Positions 23,821-35,238 of a stretch of 64,000 bases of DNA are shown piece after piece; position 1 is the first letter of the stretch; every line of letters starts with the position of its first letter. Made by a program: the position numbers and the translations under genes. The notes below the pieces were generated by a model. The model was given only the letters and a program-made list of their open reading frames with translations. It ran no database searches and was not told the DNA's origin. The stretch is from positions 50,948,183 through 51,012,182 of the forward strand of contig BRKX01000011.1 of NCBI GenBank assembly GCA_026008535.1. The letters run 5' to 3'. Source of the DNA: Perilla frutescens (lineage: Eukaryota; Streptophyta; Magnoliopsida; Lamiales; Lamiaceae).

Positions 23821-24941
23821 AGTTTCTTGGTATTGATTTAAAATTGGAATGTGAATGTTGATTCAAGGATGTGTTGTTCAATTTAGACAGCTTATTGAAG
23901 CATTTTTTCGCTTTATTTTTATCTCTATCTAAAATCATATATTACCTGATATCCTCTTAGACGATACACTTCAAATAAATATTCTTTTTGGCTAATATTC
24001 AGAGGATTACAAGCTAAAAAAAAATCGTGAAAACAGACGGTATGACATTTTTTTTTTTGTAATTAGTTAGTGATCTTACCGGAAAAAAAAATGAACAAAG
24101 GAAGTTAAAAACTGGGAACCATCTGGAAAATTATTAAAGGCAAACACTTGCATGCATCATGATACAAATAATACTATATGAGATGGGTCAGTCAAACCCG
24201 CTTTTGACCCAGTCAACGCGGGTCAACCCATAAAAAAAAATTTGTCCAAAGTGAGTACCAACCTTCCTATTAAAAAGTATCACAAAACATTCGAAAAGTA
24301 CCATCTGTATCATTAAAAAGTAAAGGGTCTGCTAGTTATTTTATATAAGTTTATTTAGTTCAAATTCTGATTTTTTTTTTCAATTTTTATATTGTATGTG
24401 TTGAGATTAATCTAAAACAATCATCGGTCCAAGAATTTGCAAAAGAAAGCAAAACACGAGTTCGGTAAAATAAAAAGTACCATGTGGTAAGCAGAAAATT
24501 ATCAAGTACGATAAAGAAAGATATCAACCTGAGATTAATACTATCATTATTCCAACTACAATAAAAAGTACCATGTGCCACGTTGCATGCCCGCGTGGAG
24601 CCACGTGACCGCCTAAAATAGGCGGAAATAACCGTTGTTGCACGCAAGTCCACCTCATTATTAAAATAGATATAGCCATTTCCATTTTAATAAATAATAT
24701 TTACGGAGAACGTTGTGATTATCATATAGATTGCTTTATATATTTCAAATGACGTTACATCTTCAATTCTAATAATATAAATATATACAAAATATATATT
24801 TACGATAATATTAGTATAAGTTTGTTTCCAGTAAATGATACTAGAATATTAGATAGTACATGCATATCAGCATATTGCATAATAGTTCCCATTTCCCAAA
24901 AAAGAGGAACACATAAAGGAGATGCACCTCAAATTTATATC

Positions 24942-25142
24942 TATAGATTAAATAAAAAACAATATTAATTATATTTTCATTCAAATGTCAATGCAATAAA
25001 AATGTATATACTCGTGGTGCGCGCAATTTAGAACATTATATATAGATTAAATAAAAAACAATATTAATTATATTTTCATTTAAATGTCAATGCAATAAAA
25101 ATGTATATACCCGTGGTGCGCGCAATTTAGAACATTATATAC
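24942..25142. repeat. Tandem duplication, period 99 bp
   Basis: TATAGATTAAATAAAAAACA starts at 24942 and again at 25041. The units run to GGTGCGCGCAATTTAGAACATTATA (in parts) and differ by only a few bases, so the duplication is recent. Confidence 0.92.
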
Positions 25143-25404
25143 TCGTGCATCTAATTAAGTATCTATCACCTGTAAATATGCAATAGTTTAAGACTAGTCA
25201 ACATTGGTGTCTGAAAACGCTACTTTTCATAGGAAAAATGGAAAAATATTATAAAGTGGAATTGTCGAAGGAGACTGAATTTGAAGTTTTTAATTGGACC
25301 TTGTTATATGTTTTAATCTCGCTTGGATTTTAGACATGATTAATGAAATATGTTAAGGTTTTAATTTATTTATTTATTTTGAGAATGATAATTATTAATT
25401 ATTA

Positions 25405-27389
25405 GAGACAATATGGCTTCTTAGCCACTTGAAAGTTTAAAAAAAAATTTTTAGCCATCAAAATTTAAATATTATTTTTTTGTCCACAATTACTATAATA
25501 CCCTTAGATAATTTAAAAGATAATTGTAAAACAAAATACTCTTCCTCTCTCTCCAAAACAGACTCTCTCTCTCTCTCCCTCTTCTCTGCCAAAAACGTGA
25601 CTCTTGCCTCTTCTCTCTTCCAAAACAGATCAGCAAATCTGCCACCAACAACACCACCGTCCCCGGCGTTCAACGAGGCAACAGCCACCACCTTCGTCGT
25701 TGCCGGCCTTCTCTCCATCGTCCAAATTAAAATCAAGGTCAGATTTTGTAGCCATTTGGGTTTTTTTAAATTGTTGGAGGTATACCATATTTTCAACACA
25801 ATTTAGACACAAAGTGTAAGAAGTATGTCAATTAAGTTTAATTATGAATAATGTGTAATGTTGTATGTTTGATTTGGAAGTTTTGAGTTTGGAAAAAAAT
25901 GGCAAGTAGTGAAGAAGATAATGAAGAAGTTTTAGAGGTATTTTTAACCCTCTCACATTGTTTAAATTATAATTCTGCCTAGGATTGGTGTTTTTAAGGA
26001 TGTTGTTAAAATCTGGAAAAACAAGTTCTTACTTGCACGCCGAAGCCCGCGCGCACGGGGCGTGGGGTGGGAGCGTCCGCGCGCGCCAGACTTCCACACA
26101 TAGGGGCGCGCGCGCTGGGCGTGCGCGCCGGGCTTCCGCGCGCAAGGGATCTTTGTTACATTTTTTTTAGATCATTTGTTTGAGGTAAATGCAGCCATTG
26201 CTTTCTGCCCATTTTTGGGGATTTGGGTTTATGAGCTGAAAATCGAGATGGGTTTGTGATTTTTGGGGGAATGAGATCTGCTTGCTTGGCTTAGTTCATG
26301 GATTTGTTGAATTTGTGTTGTGTTATAGGTTTGTTTGTTGATTATTGGTTATTTTGGAGTTCTGTAGTGTAAGCAGACGAGGTATATGGAAAGAACAAAT
26401 CAGAGACTTCTTGCCGGCAATACGGAACAGAGGATAACGGCCGACGGCACTCTCCGTCACGCTTGGTTTCGAGAGTTTTATGGCCTTCTTTCGGATTGAT
26501 TGATTAATTAAGGATAATTTGATTTAACGTTTAACATCTAGCTAGATATTTTGATTTATAATTTCTCTAGTCAAACTGTTATTTATCTATCAATTGCTAT
26601 GTATGTTTGAGATGATTAGAGGTGTATATATATATATGATTAAATCGAATTAATTGCTGATGATTATGCATGCTGATTGAACTAGCTAGCAATTCACAAA
26701 ATTTAAAAATAATAAAATTGGTTAAGAGATACGAATTGGTTACCAACAATTACCGTATTACACAATATTTAAAAATAATAAAATTAAAAATTAAAATTTC
26801 AACGTAATTTATTTTATTTTTTCACACAATTAAATCGGGATACGAATCTAGTTTGTAGTAAAAAATAGAAGTAAAAAAATACAACCGAACAAAAAGATAG
26901 GAATTATTAACTGACGGAGTCGGGGTTGGGCAGAGCGCGCACAAGTGTACGGGCGCGCGTGCGCGCTCGACGTAGAGGTCTGCGCGCCGGCGCCCGCGCG
27001 CTGGGACGGAGGGCGCGCGCGCGGCACTCCTTGTGCGGACCTCGGCACTGTGCGGAGAAGCACCCGCGCGCACAGCCTGCGCGCCGAGGCTAGCGCGCAG
27101 CTAAGCACAACCCGGCGCGCAGGTAAGAACGAATCTGCGTTTTTTTTTTTTCCAGCAAAAAATACTTCTAATCTTGAAGAATGTTTTGCCTCAAATCTTG
27201 GAGAAAAATTCAATTTGTTTAATCTAGAGAGAGAGAGTGAGGGGGATATATGGTGAAATATATTTTATATTTAAAAAAAAAATAGGGAAAAGGTATAAAA
27301 GTCCAAAGCGGCTAAAATAATAATATTTAAAAATAGGTGGCTAAAAAAAGTTTTTTAAAGTTCTAAGTGGCTAAAAAAAAATTTGGCTC
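25405..27389. mobile_element. Long-TIR DNA element (MULE-like) with GC-rich cores and a possible captured exon
   Basis: The outer arms are inverted copies. The left (25405-25500) reads GGCTTCTTAGCCACTTGAAA; the complement of the right (27270-27389) reads GAGCCAAA..TTAGCCACTTAGAA. Both continue with TTTAAAAAA..TTTTTAGCCA and TTTAAATATTATT. They are flanked by TAATTATTA (25396-25404) and TTATTATTA (27390-27398), 8 of 9 matching, as expected for a MULE 9-bp duplication. Inside lie two inverted GC-rich cores, 26037-26150 and 26930-27125, full of GCGCGC. Each core starts next to GTTCTTAC(C/T)TGC(A/G)CGCCG. Between them, 26380-26500 could encode a 3'-terminal exon-like peptide (ERTNQRLLAG..FREFYGLLSD, stop) preceded by intron-like sequence. 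No transposase was found. Confidence 0.65.
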
Positions 27390-27444
27390 TTATTATTATT
27401 TGTTGGGTCATGGGTGTGAAGGCATATATAACATAATTATTTTA

Positions 27445-28315
27445 GGAGAAATATCAATCCAAGCCCTGAAAGATGATTTATCTATCGATATAGAGATTAA
27501 AAGATAGATTCTATCGATTCAAAGCTTGAAAGATCTAAAACTATCGATTTAAGGCTTGGAGATTTAACGGTGTTAAAACTCCATCCAATAGAAGGTGATG
27601 TGGCTGTTAAATATTCACATCATTTTGACACATCATTTTTATCCTAAATTAAATTAAAAAAAAACATAACTTTACATTAATTAAATTAAACATTTTATTA
27701 TATTATGTAAATTCAATCTCTACTTAATTCAATCAGGGATCCTTATAAGTTTAAATTTAAATTAAATTCAGTATGTAATTGTAATACCTTTTTTTTTCAA
27801 TCACAATAATAAATTGATATAGTTATTTTTATTTTCAATTTTGATGGAGAAATGATTATTTTAAAAGAGATCTAGAGAGAGAATAAAATTAACATTAATT
27901 AATTTATTAAATATTTCAATAACATTTAATAGTTTGTGATGTAATTAAAATCATTATAAATATAATAAATTTTAATTAATCAAATAAACAAAGATGAATT
28001 TCAAACTAAAGAATAATGAGACCCGAACGACAAAAAGTGATTATTTTTATTTGACGAAATTTAATAAAATCCCATGTTTAATTTAATTAAAATAATTAAT
28101 GTAAAATTGTGTTTTTTGTTTAATTTAATATATAAAATAATGTGGATATTTAACGGTCACATCATCTTTTATTGGATGGTGTTTTAACACTGTTAAATCT
28201 ACAAGCCTTAAATTAATAGTTTTAGATCTTTCAAGCCTTGAATCGATAGAATCTATCTTTCGAGCTTTATATTGATAAATAAATCATCTTTCGGACTTTG
28301 AATTGATAATTCTCC
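27445..28315. mobile_element. MULE-type MITE, 871 bp, perfect 9-bp target duplication
   Basis: Flanked by ATTATTTTA at 27436-27444 and again at 28316-28324. Terminal inverted repeats of about 185 bp run from GGAGAAATATCAATCC on the left against a right end whose complement reads GGAGAATTATCAATTC. Both continue through GAAAGATGATTTAT, GAAAGATAGATTCTATCG, TTGAAAGATCTAAAACTA and GTTAAAAC.CCATCCAATA. The interior is AT-rich without coding potential. A related element sits in an intron of the SFH gene at 55081. Confidence 0.9.
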
Positions 28316-29089
28316 ATTATTTTATTACTTTAATATGGTGTACAAATGAAGATCACAATACTATATGAATGAATCACATTGGAGGACATACCTCTATTGA
28401 CTAACGACACTTGATGAAAACATATCTTTTAATCAAGTACTCGAGAGAGAACATATAGTCGAACACTAATGTTGAGGACAAATCTATACACAAACCAATA
28501 CAGTCTCACTTACTCTTTCACCTACCTTATTAGTAACATCATTCTCCTATTTGTAGGTGTTGGTATTGTAATTTCCTGTAGTTTCAGTTATTGTAATTTC
28601 AATTCTTATGCTTTGTATTGTATTGCAGTATTTTTATTTTCTATAGTAGGTGTTATTATAATTTCAAATTCAAACTTTACATGTGACTTTTCATATCCAA
28701 ATGTTTTTTGTGGCTTTGCACAGTGATGACAATCATACATGCAAGTTCAAACTTTGCATGTGACTTTTTCATATCCAAATCTCCTTTTGTTGCTTTGCAG
28801 AGTGATGGTGCTTGTCAAACTGAGTCACGTGCTACTTATATATTTGGATATCATTCTTGGAGATGCTCTTTTATTATGTGCTTTTGTAGAGTCACGCGCG
28901 ACTTATGTATTTTTTTATTTTGCTTTTGCAGAGTCACATGCATTATTTTTTTAACTCTTGGTGCATTTGTAGAGTCACATTACTTATTTTTCTACTCCTA
29001 TATATCTATCTTGAAATCCAATCAAACTTACGCATACTTCTTGCAAAATAATCTCATATCTAAATACCAAACTCACACACTTTGAAAAA
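28316..29089. other. Gene-free stretch with short internal duplications
   Basis: No gene recognised. Two short repeats occur: GTGACTTTT(T)CATATCCAAAT near 28682 and 28758, and TGC(T/A)TTTGTAGAGTCAC-like units near 28880, 28924 and 28965. This may be the 5' part of the degraded PIF/Harbinger element. Confidence 0.4.
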
Positions 29090-30200
29090 ATGATGTTAAG
29101 TTCCAATAATGCTCATCTTTTCATCGAATTGGATGAATGGGAACATAGAGTTGCTAAACAAAATCACCAACTTGACCGCATCATTGAAGATGTGGTCGCT
29201 CACACTGCAACTATGTTAGTTCAACCTACAAACTATATTGTTAGAACAAGAAGACGGTATATTGAAAGGAAACGCGAGAAGTGCTAAGAAAATTTGTTCG
29301 AGCAATATTTCTAAAATGATCCAATCTATCCTCCAGATATTTTTCGAAGAAGATTTCGTATGCAAAAATCATTGTTCGAACTTATAATGAACAAAGTTGT
29401 TACTACCGATGAATTTTTCGAACAAAGGCATGATGCTGCTGGTCGTTTGGGTATGTCTTCGATACAGAAATGTACTGCAACGATGAGGGTATTGGCCTAT
29501 GGAACATCAACAGATTTACATGATGATTACATTTGAATGAGCGCACGAACCATAAGAAATCGATTGTGAAATTCGTTGAAGGTGTAATTTTCAACTTTGG
29601 TGTTGAGTACCTCAGAAAGCCTAATAAACAAGACATGGTATATCTTCTACAAATTGGTGAACAACGCGGTTTTCCATGTATGATGGGTAGTATTGATTGT
29701 ATGAACTGGAAATGACAAAACTGCCCTTCCGCATGGGCCGGGCAATATGCAGGAAGAAGCGACAAACCAACAATTATTTTGGAAGTAGTTGCATCTCAAG
29801 ACTTATGGATCTGGCATGCATTTTTTGGAACTTCAGGTTCGAGAAATGATATCACTGTTCTTGACCAATCTCCCATTTTTAATGATATATTGGAAAGGCG
29901 AGCACCAAACGTTAGTTATACCATTAATGGCCACAAGTACAATATGAGATATTATCTCACTGATGGTATATATCCTCAGTGAGCATCATTTGTCAAATCT
30001 GTTAATGTTCCACAAATTAGAAAATACCAGTTGTTTGCTCAACATCAGGAGGCTGCACATAAAAATGTTGAGTGGGCATTTAGCATCCTACAAGCCCGTT
30101 TCGCTTTTATCAAATGACCATGTCTTATTTGGGATTGTGAGATAATTGGAAAAATAATGATTGCTTGTATCATCATGCACAATATGATAGTGGAAGATGA
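29090..30200 (+). pseudogene. PIF/Harbinger-type transposase (HARBI1-like DDE), decayed
   Basis: Remnant of a DDE transposase. Seen in one broadly continuous frame broken by stops: an N-terminal helical piece (29090-29286); FRRRFRMQKSLFELIMNKVV near 29340; EQRHDAAGRLGMSSIQKCTA; YGTSTDLHDDYI then a TGA; GVEYLRKPN; GFPCMMGSIDCMNWK (first Asp) then a TGA; NCPSAWAGQYAG; IWHAFFGTSGSRNDITVLDQ (second Asp); YYLTDGIYPQ then a TGA; AAHKNVEWAFSILQARFAFI (Glu) then a TGA. At least two of the TGA codons sit where the family has Trp and one where it has Arg. No terminal repeats were identified. Not functional. Confidence 0.85.
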
Positions 30201-31454
30201 TTGATAAACTATCAAAATTAAATGTGGTTGAGTTGTGATGAATAATAGTGATGTAAAAGAGATAGAAATGAATTAAATATTAAAAAGATTGGATGGTTGA
30301 GTGGTTGGCATGGTTACTGATAAACAGTCTTATTATTCTTATTATTGTTGTTAGCAATAAAATTAGTTGGGCAATCACAAACATAATTAATGTTGGAACA
30401 ACAAAAATAAATAAGGCACAAAGTGGATACAAATATATGTTCTTTCAAAAAACCATATTGTTGCTTGGATGTGGATGTTTGGTTAAGTTAAAATCCTACA
30501 TTAATTTTTTTAAAAATCCTACTTTCTTCAAGTTCTTGTACCCTGAACTTTTTTTTTCTATTATACATTAAAAAATGGATGTATAATATTTTTTTAGAAA
30601 ATTAAGTATCATCGAAACCTATTAATAAAAGTTTAGGCCCAAAATAAAATTAGGGTTGAGGAATATTTTTTGAAGGAGCCCAAGACCAGAGTCTATTCAA
30701 ACAGTTCATATTTTACAAAAGAAGTGTTAAAGTGATGTGACCCGGAGTAGGATACAACACACTTGGTTTGTGGATAACCAAGATCGAATGTACGACGGAC
30801 TTGTAAGGGTTCAATCTAGACTACTAATGACTTGAATTAAGAACAAAGATGCGGAAATAAAATAGACAAGGCTCGAAATATCTATAGGTGTTAACTAGAC
30901 CTAACTAAGTTATATAAACTATATCACACAAATTAACACACGAAGCCAAATCAACAAGGGCTGGAATTTGGGACGAATGATAGTGAATGACATTTAGGAT
31001 GTTTTGGACGTGAATATGGGTGAAGAAAGGCTGGAGAAGATAGGGTATGTTAGGGCTAGATGTAATTAAGGTATAAGTGTAGAACACTGCGAATTGAACA
31101 TGTATGGATGATTGAGAGACGGACATAGGAAGATTGGGGAGTGTTGGTGAAGATGAAATCGATGGATGATGTAGAAGTTGATGTGAGCAGCAACCCGTAC
31201 GAACCCCGTTAAATTGATTAACGAAACTCGAACTCAAAATAACGTCTCGAATACAGCGAGATCACCCTAGATCTTCAATGAGCTAGAACGATTACTCTTG
31301 ATAGGACTCAAAGGTGCTAAACTTTAAGAACTTGTATTTTTTGAACCAAGGGCAAGACAAAGTGATTTGCAAAAGTGCTTTAATTATCAAACAATGTCTA
31401 AAGCATAATAGAATACAATGGTATCCTATATACACTAAGGGATGGACGAAAATA
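30201..31454. other. Gene-free stretch with a dispersed repeat
   Basis: About 30588-30735 resembles 47290-47475, sharing (A)GGCCCAAAAT.AA..T.GGG(C)TTGAG.AATA and AGCCCAA.AC..AGA. The rest (30740-31450) is sequence I cannot assign; it may be a decayed minus-strand LTR, but no partner LTR was found. Confidence 0.4.
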
Positions 31455-31464
31455 ATAAAAGAAA

Positions 31465-31735
31465 GTGGAAATATATTAAACTAGCCGGTCAAACTTTAAA
31501 AAAAATTAATTTAGCCACTAACTTTTAAATATACTTATTTTAGCCAGAATGACAATTTTACCCCTACGTGCTGCGCACATTGCCAGTGCGCAACCAGCAC
31601 GCAATCCTAGCGCGTAGTGTCCAGCGCGCATAGGGGCATTTTCGTCCAAAGTCTCTAAAATAAGTATGTTTTAAAGTTACTGGCTAAAATAAATATGTTT
31701 TAAAGTTCAAGTAGCTAAAATAGTTTTTGCCTCTA
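31465..31735. mobile_element. Short MITE related to the 25405-27389 element
   Basis: Inverted arms: the left reads AACTTTAAAAAAAATTAATTTAGCC then ACTAACTTTTAAATA; the complement of the right reads AACTTTAAAACATATTTATTTTAGCC then AGTAACTTTAAAACA (each given in parts). The centre, 31568-31630, is again rich in GCGC (GTGCTGCGCAC, CAGTGCGCAACC, TAGCGCGTAG, CCAGCGCGCA). The layout is the same as the 2-kb element (TTTAGCCACTAA arms, GC core) but only about 270 bp. Exact termini and target duplication are not settled. Confidence 0.6.
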
Positions 31736-32206
31736 AAAGAAAACTACCTAAACTAGAATTCTAACTAGGAAAGAAGAACCCATAATCAAAATTCTAATTA
31801 CCTATCTAATGAGACCTTCTAGAAAATCCCTTATTAAATAAAAATGAAAATAAGACTTAAATAAATAAAAATCTGAATTAACAACTAATCTAACTAATTG
31901 GACAAATATCGAAACCCTAAATTAGTGCTAGGGTTCGATTCTCTTCCATGCAAGCTATGCAGGTCTTCATTCTTCATGCATTATTCTTCAAACCTTGATC
32001 TCCAATCTTTAATTGTTAACAAAGTAACAGTCTTGGGGCTGCTCTCAACTCCTTCTTCATCTTCAAACTTCTTACGAACAAATGTTTGGAAATATCTTTG
32101 TAATTGTTTCGCTCGAAGTCGTGCTAATTGGACCTCGTAATTGCGGCTCCGGATTTGATTCTTCGATGCTTGTCCCGGCTTCATCATAAAGGATAGAGAG
32201 AGAGAG

Positions 32207-32377
32207 ATGCAATGTTATAGGAAGAAGAGCGATCTGTATTCTGTTAGAAATCCATGGGCGGCATATGAAGGCGTGTACTATCCGCCAACGAATAACGAAC
32301 GCAACCTGATTATGCTCTTTCTGGTGAAGTTTGCGTTGGAAGATGAAGGATTTGTCAAAGACGAAGATGAAGACTAG
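32207..32377 (+). CDS. Unrecognised 56-codon open frame
   Basis: ATG at 32207 to TAG at 32375-32377. The product starts MQCYRKKSDLYSVRNPWAAY, continues with a GVYYPPTNNERNLIMLF segment and ends in an acidic tail. The mixed, non-repetitive amino-acid composition is unlike the surrounding AT-rich noise. It lies 280 bases after two telo-box-like motifs (AAACCCTAA, CTAGGGTT) near 31912-31934 and just after a short GA run. I do not recognise it. It could be a captured exon, a decayed gene or chance. Confidence 0.2.
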   Translation: MQCYRKKSDLYSVRNPWAAYEGVYYPPTNNERNLIMLFLVKFALEDEGFVKDEDED

Positions 32378-33654
32378 ATTGAAGCCAAGAACCATCTCCA
32401 ATGCCCTAACCCGCGCTCCTCGCTCATTGAATTTCTCCGACAAGTCAGAGAGAGCAAGGTCCGATCAATTGAAATTCATATTTCGATCGATTTATATATA
32501 TTTTCAATTAGGGTTAACTGAATTTGATTGGTATTAGGGTTACAACATGAATATGACCTTCGATTTCTTCGGCTCTCCTTTCATTCCGTGACAATCGGGG
32601 ATGAAGATGTTTTGCAGTTTAGGGATGGTGTCAACCCACTTTGCAATCAAGGAAATTAACTTTCTCACGGTACTCCTCTACTATTTACTCTTTTTTTATT
32701 CCTAATCAATCTTATCTTCAATTATTATACGTTCCTTGACCAATTCATGTTTGTTGAAAAATCAACATTCGCATGTTTGTTTTTGATTCGTAGTCCCATA
32801 TGATGTTAGACAAATCATGTTGGAAAATATATGCTATAACAACAACATTACAACAAAAAAAAGTTTTTAGGCAACAAATATAGACTATATATTCTCAAAT
32901 TTCACATTGAGAAATAATAAATAGTATTGCAAAAGTTCGTTAAAACTTAAAAGAAAACGGTTATAACATAAACCATTATGAAATGTAAAAGAAATAATAT
33001 ATTGACAACGATTAGGGCTACTACTTGAGTAATGGTGATTTTGTGAGGGGCGTCAATATATTTTCAGTCCAATATTTCGAATCTGGTTCATCTCAATCGT
33101 GTAATGGCGTTCCTTTCTCCGTTACATCCTTCCAACCACCATCAATTTTTTGTGAAACCCATGTCAACTTTTGCACAGCACGAGGCAAGAGAGATGCTCC
33201 ATGTCCGTCTGCATTCAATATTTCAATTAGTTGCAGAAATGGGATGGCTTCCCAGCAAACGCTACGAAGAAGAAATATACACGATTTTAATGCAAAATAC
33301 ATATTTTAAATTAAATCATAAGCATATTTTAACTTGCATAAATTACATTTATGAGTCGGCTACTAATAAATAATAATTAGTTCTTATTGTTAAATATATA
33401 AAAAATAAATTGTTATCAAATTTGGACTCATAAAATGAACCGGCATATTAAATTAAATCATAATCACATGTATTATACGTAACATTGATAAAAATAATTT
33501 ATACCCAAATAAATGACAAATCTATTTTCAATTAATACTACAAAAAATGATGTTTTAATTTAGCCACATAAAATTATAAAATGTGTGGGTGAATAAACTT
33601 GACACTTTTCTTTAATTTTTCACATTTAATGTGTGTGGTTAAAACATTTTAATA
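32378..33654. other. Gene-free stretch
   Basis: Nothing supportable. A short minus-strand open frame (33302-33093) has a mixed composition but no family I recognise. Confidence 0.35.
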
Positions 33655-33806
33655 GAAAATTCTATCATAGTAGTTGGGGTACTATCTATCCCAACCACTA
33701 ATACATGAGAATAATATTTTATTAACCCTTTAATACAACTTTAATATTTTTAAAATCATGTATTAGTGGTTGGGATAGTACCCCAACCACTAGGGTAGAA
33801 TTTCCC
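33655..33806. mobile_element. Hairpin MITE (152 bp) with about 10-bp target duplication
   Basis: Left end GAAAATTCTATCATAGTAGT; the complement of the right end is GGAAATTCTACCCTAGTGGT. Both continue TTGGGGTACTATC..CCCAACCACTAATACATGA. Flanked by CATTTTAATA(G) at 33645-33655 and 33807-33817. The ends resemble those of the 6628 and 5717 elements. A MULE-like non-autonomous element is the best guess. Confidence 0.85.
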
Positions 33807-34970
33807 CATTTTAATAGCATTTTAACTTTTCGGAATGATTCAAGATTCGTTTTTTATTTTGTATAAAAAATTTAATCAACCACATATAATTACTAGCTAT
33901 GTATATGTGCGGGGAGTGGAAAGGCGAAATAATTTTTTTGGTGGGCACCCATTCAAGATTCATCTAAATTTTTATACCTACGTAGCATTTTGAAATAAAT
34001 AATTTATTGTGATAATTATAAAAAAATAATTAATCACACATATATAATTACTAGTTATTTCTATACGATGGATATTTAGTTATATAATTTTGATTCTTCT
34101 TTTATTCTTTGTGTTGTTAGCCTTGTTTGCTTGATTGATTGATCACCATGATAACATGATTTGTTGTGTTAATTTATAAATCGAGAGATGCGTTTTAACA
34201 CTTGAACACAAGAACATAGAACATATTAATCAATAATAATCGAGAGATTTGAGGTTAATTGTGAGGACAATAAATCCCTGGAACTTTTAGGAGTTGCATG
34301 TTAGTAGTTGAATGGACACATTAATTATAGCATGTAATCTACAGTTTAGATACTTCGAGAGAAGGTTTAAATTAAATGAGTAATTGTCCTAATAAAAGTC
34401 GACTCGTAAATAAATTGGATAATTGAATTGACATTGTATGGATAAATCAATGAAATTAAAACCCTGTAATATTCCTTTCCCTCTGAATTTAGACTCTATT
34501 TTCATCTGTTCATCTTTTATTTGCTTTATTTAATTTCTTGTTTAATTAGTTAATTTAATCCAATCTTTTAGTGTGTTGCCTAGATAGTACTTAGGGAATT
34601 GAAGTCATAGTATTCACGTATAAATTAATCATTAGTCTCTATGAAATACGACCTTACTCATCATTGTACACAGCTGTACCGTGCACTTCCAGGTAGCCAA
34701 TATTTTGTTGATCAGGCCCTTATAGTGAAAATTTATTAAAAAAAATCTAAATCAAGAAAAAAATTCAAAGTAATATGTTAGCAAGATGACAATATTTCAA
34801 AAGAGGCAAATGTTCTTTCATCTAAATATAACAAGTTTCACAATTTTAGAGATAAAAATATTTATCAAGTTTGTGTAATCTTACTGATCAACGATTTTTT
34901 TCTTTCAATTAATAACGTAGTCAATCCAATAATGTGTGCAAGCCTATCGTGCTTCAAATGTTGCTCAAAA

Positions 34971-35048
34971 TTTGTACAAGACTTAACTTCAGCATACTAT
35001 CATTTTGCCTTTGTACAAGACTTAACTTCAGCATACTATCATTTTGCC
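34971..35048 (+). repeat. Perfect 39-bp tandem duplication
   Basis: TTTGTACAAGACTTAACTTC followed by AGCATACTATCATTTTGCC occurs twice head to tail, at 34971-35009 and 35010-35048, with no difference seen. Confidence 0.95.
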
Positions 35049-35202
35049 TATGTCTTTAACTTTTCCACTTTGATAAGAAATCTAAAATTTGTTTCATATT
35101 CATTAAATTTCTCAAAGTTTTCTAGAAATGAAAATTGTACTTGATCGACTATGTAGTTAAACTATCAACTCCCTTTGGCCTCTTCTCCTTCTCCTTCTCC
35201 TC

Positions 35203-35238
35203 CTTCTTCTTCTTCTTCTTCTTCTTCTTCTTCTTCTT

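Larger units (their letters stand above)
22880..25395. other. Repeat-rich intergenic DNA upstream of cytochrome b5
   Basis: No gene seen. The left end should contain the cytochrome b5 promoter. Three local repeats are listed separately (23043, 23205, 24942). The stretch 24180-24660 contains scattered AAAAAGTA(C/T)CA motifs but no structure I could delimit. Confidence 0.45.

Noticed and set aside
26822..27256. Arg/Ala-rich open frames on both strands
   Set aside because: By-product of the GCGCGC-rich core; present on both strands with no conserved motif.
28469..29085. Hydrophobic Phe/Cys/Ser open frames
   Set aside because: Low-complexity T-rich sequence with internal duplications; resemble translated noise.
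31981..32187. 68-codon minus-strand frame with RAKQLQRYFQTFVRKKFE
   Set aside because: Considered as the C-terminal end of a gypsy polyprotein, but no integrase, LTR pair or other pol domain is adjacent. Too little to support.
33093..33373. Overlapping open frames on both strands (AVQKLTWVSQKIDGGW)
   Set aside because: Mixed composition but no family recognised and no gene context.
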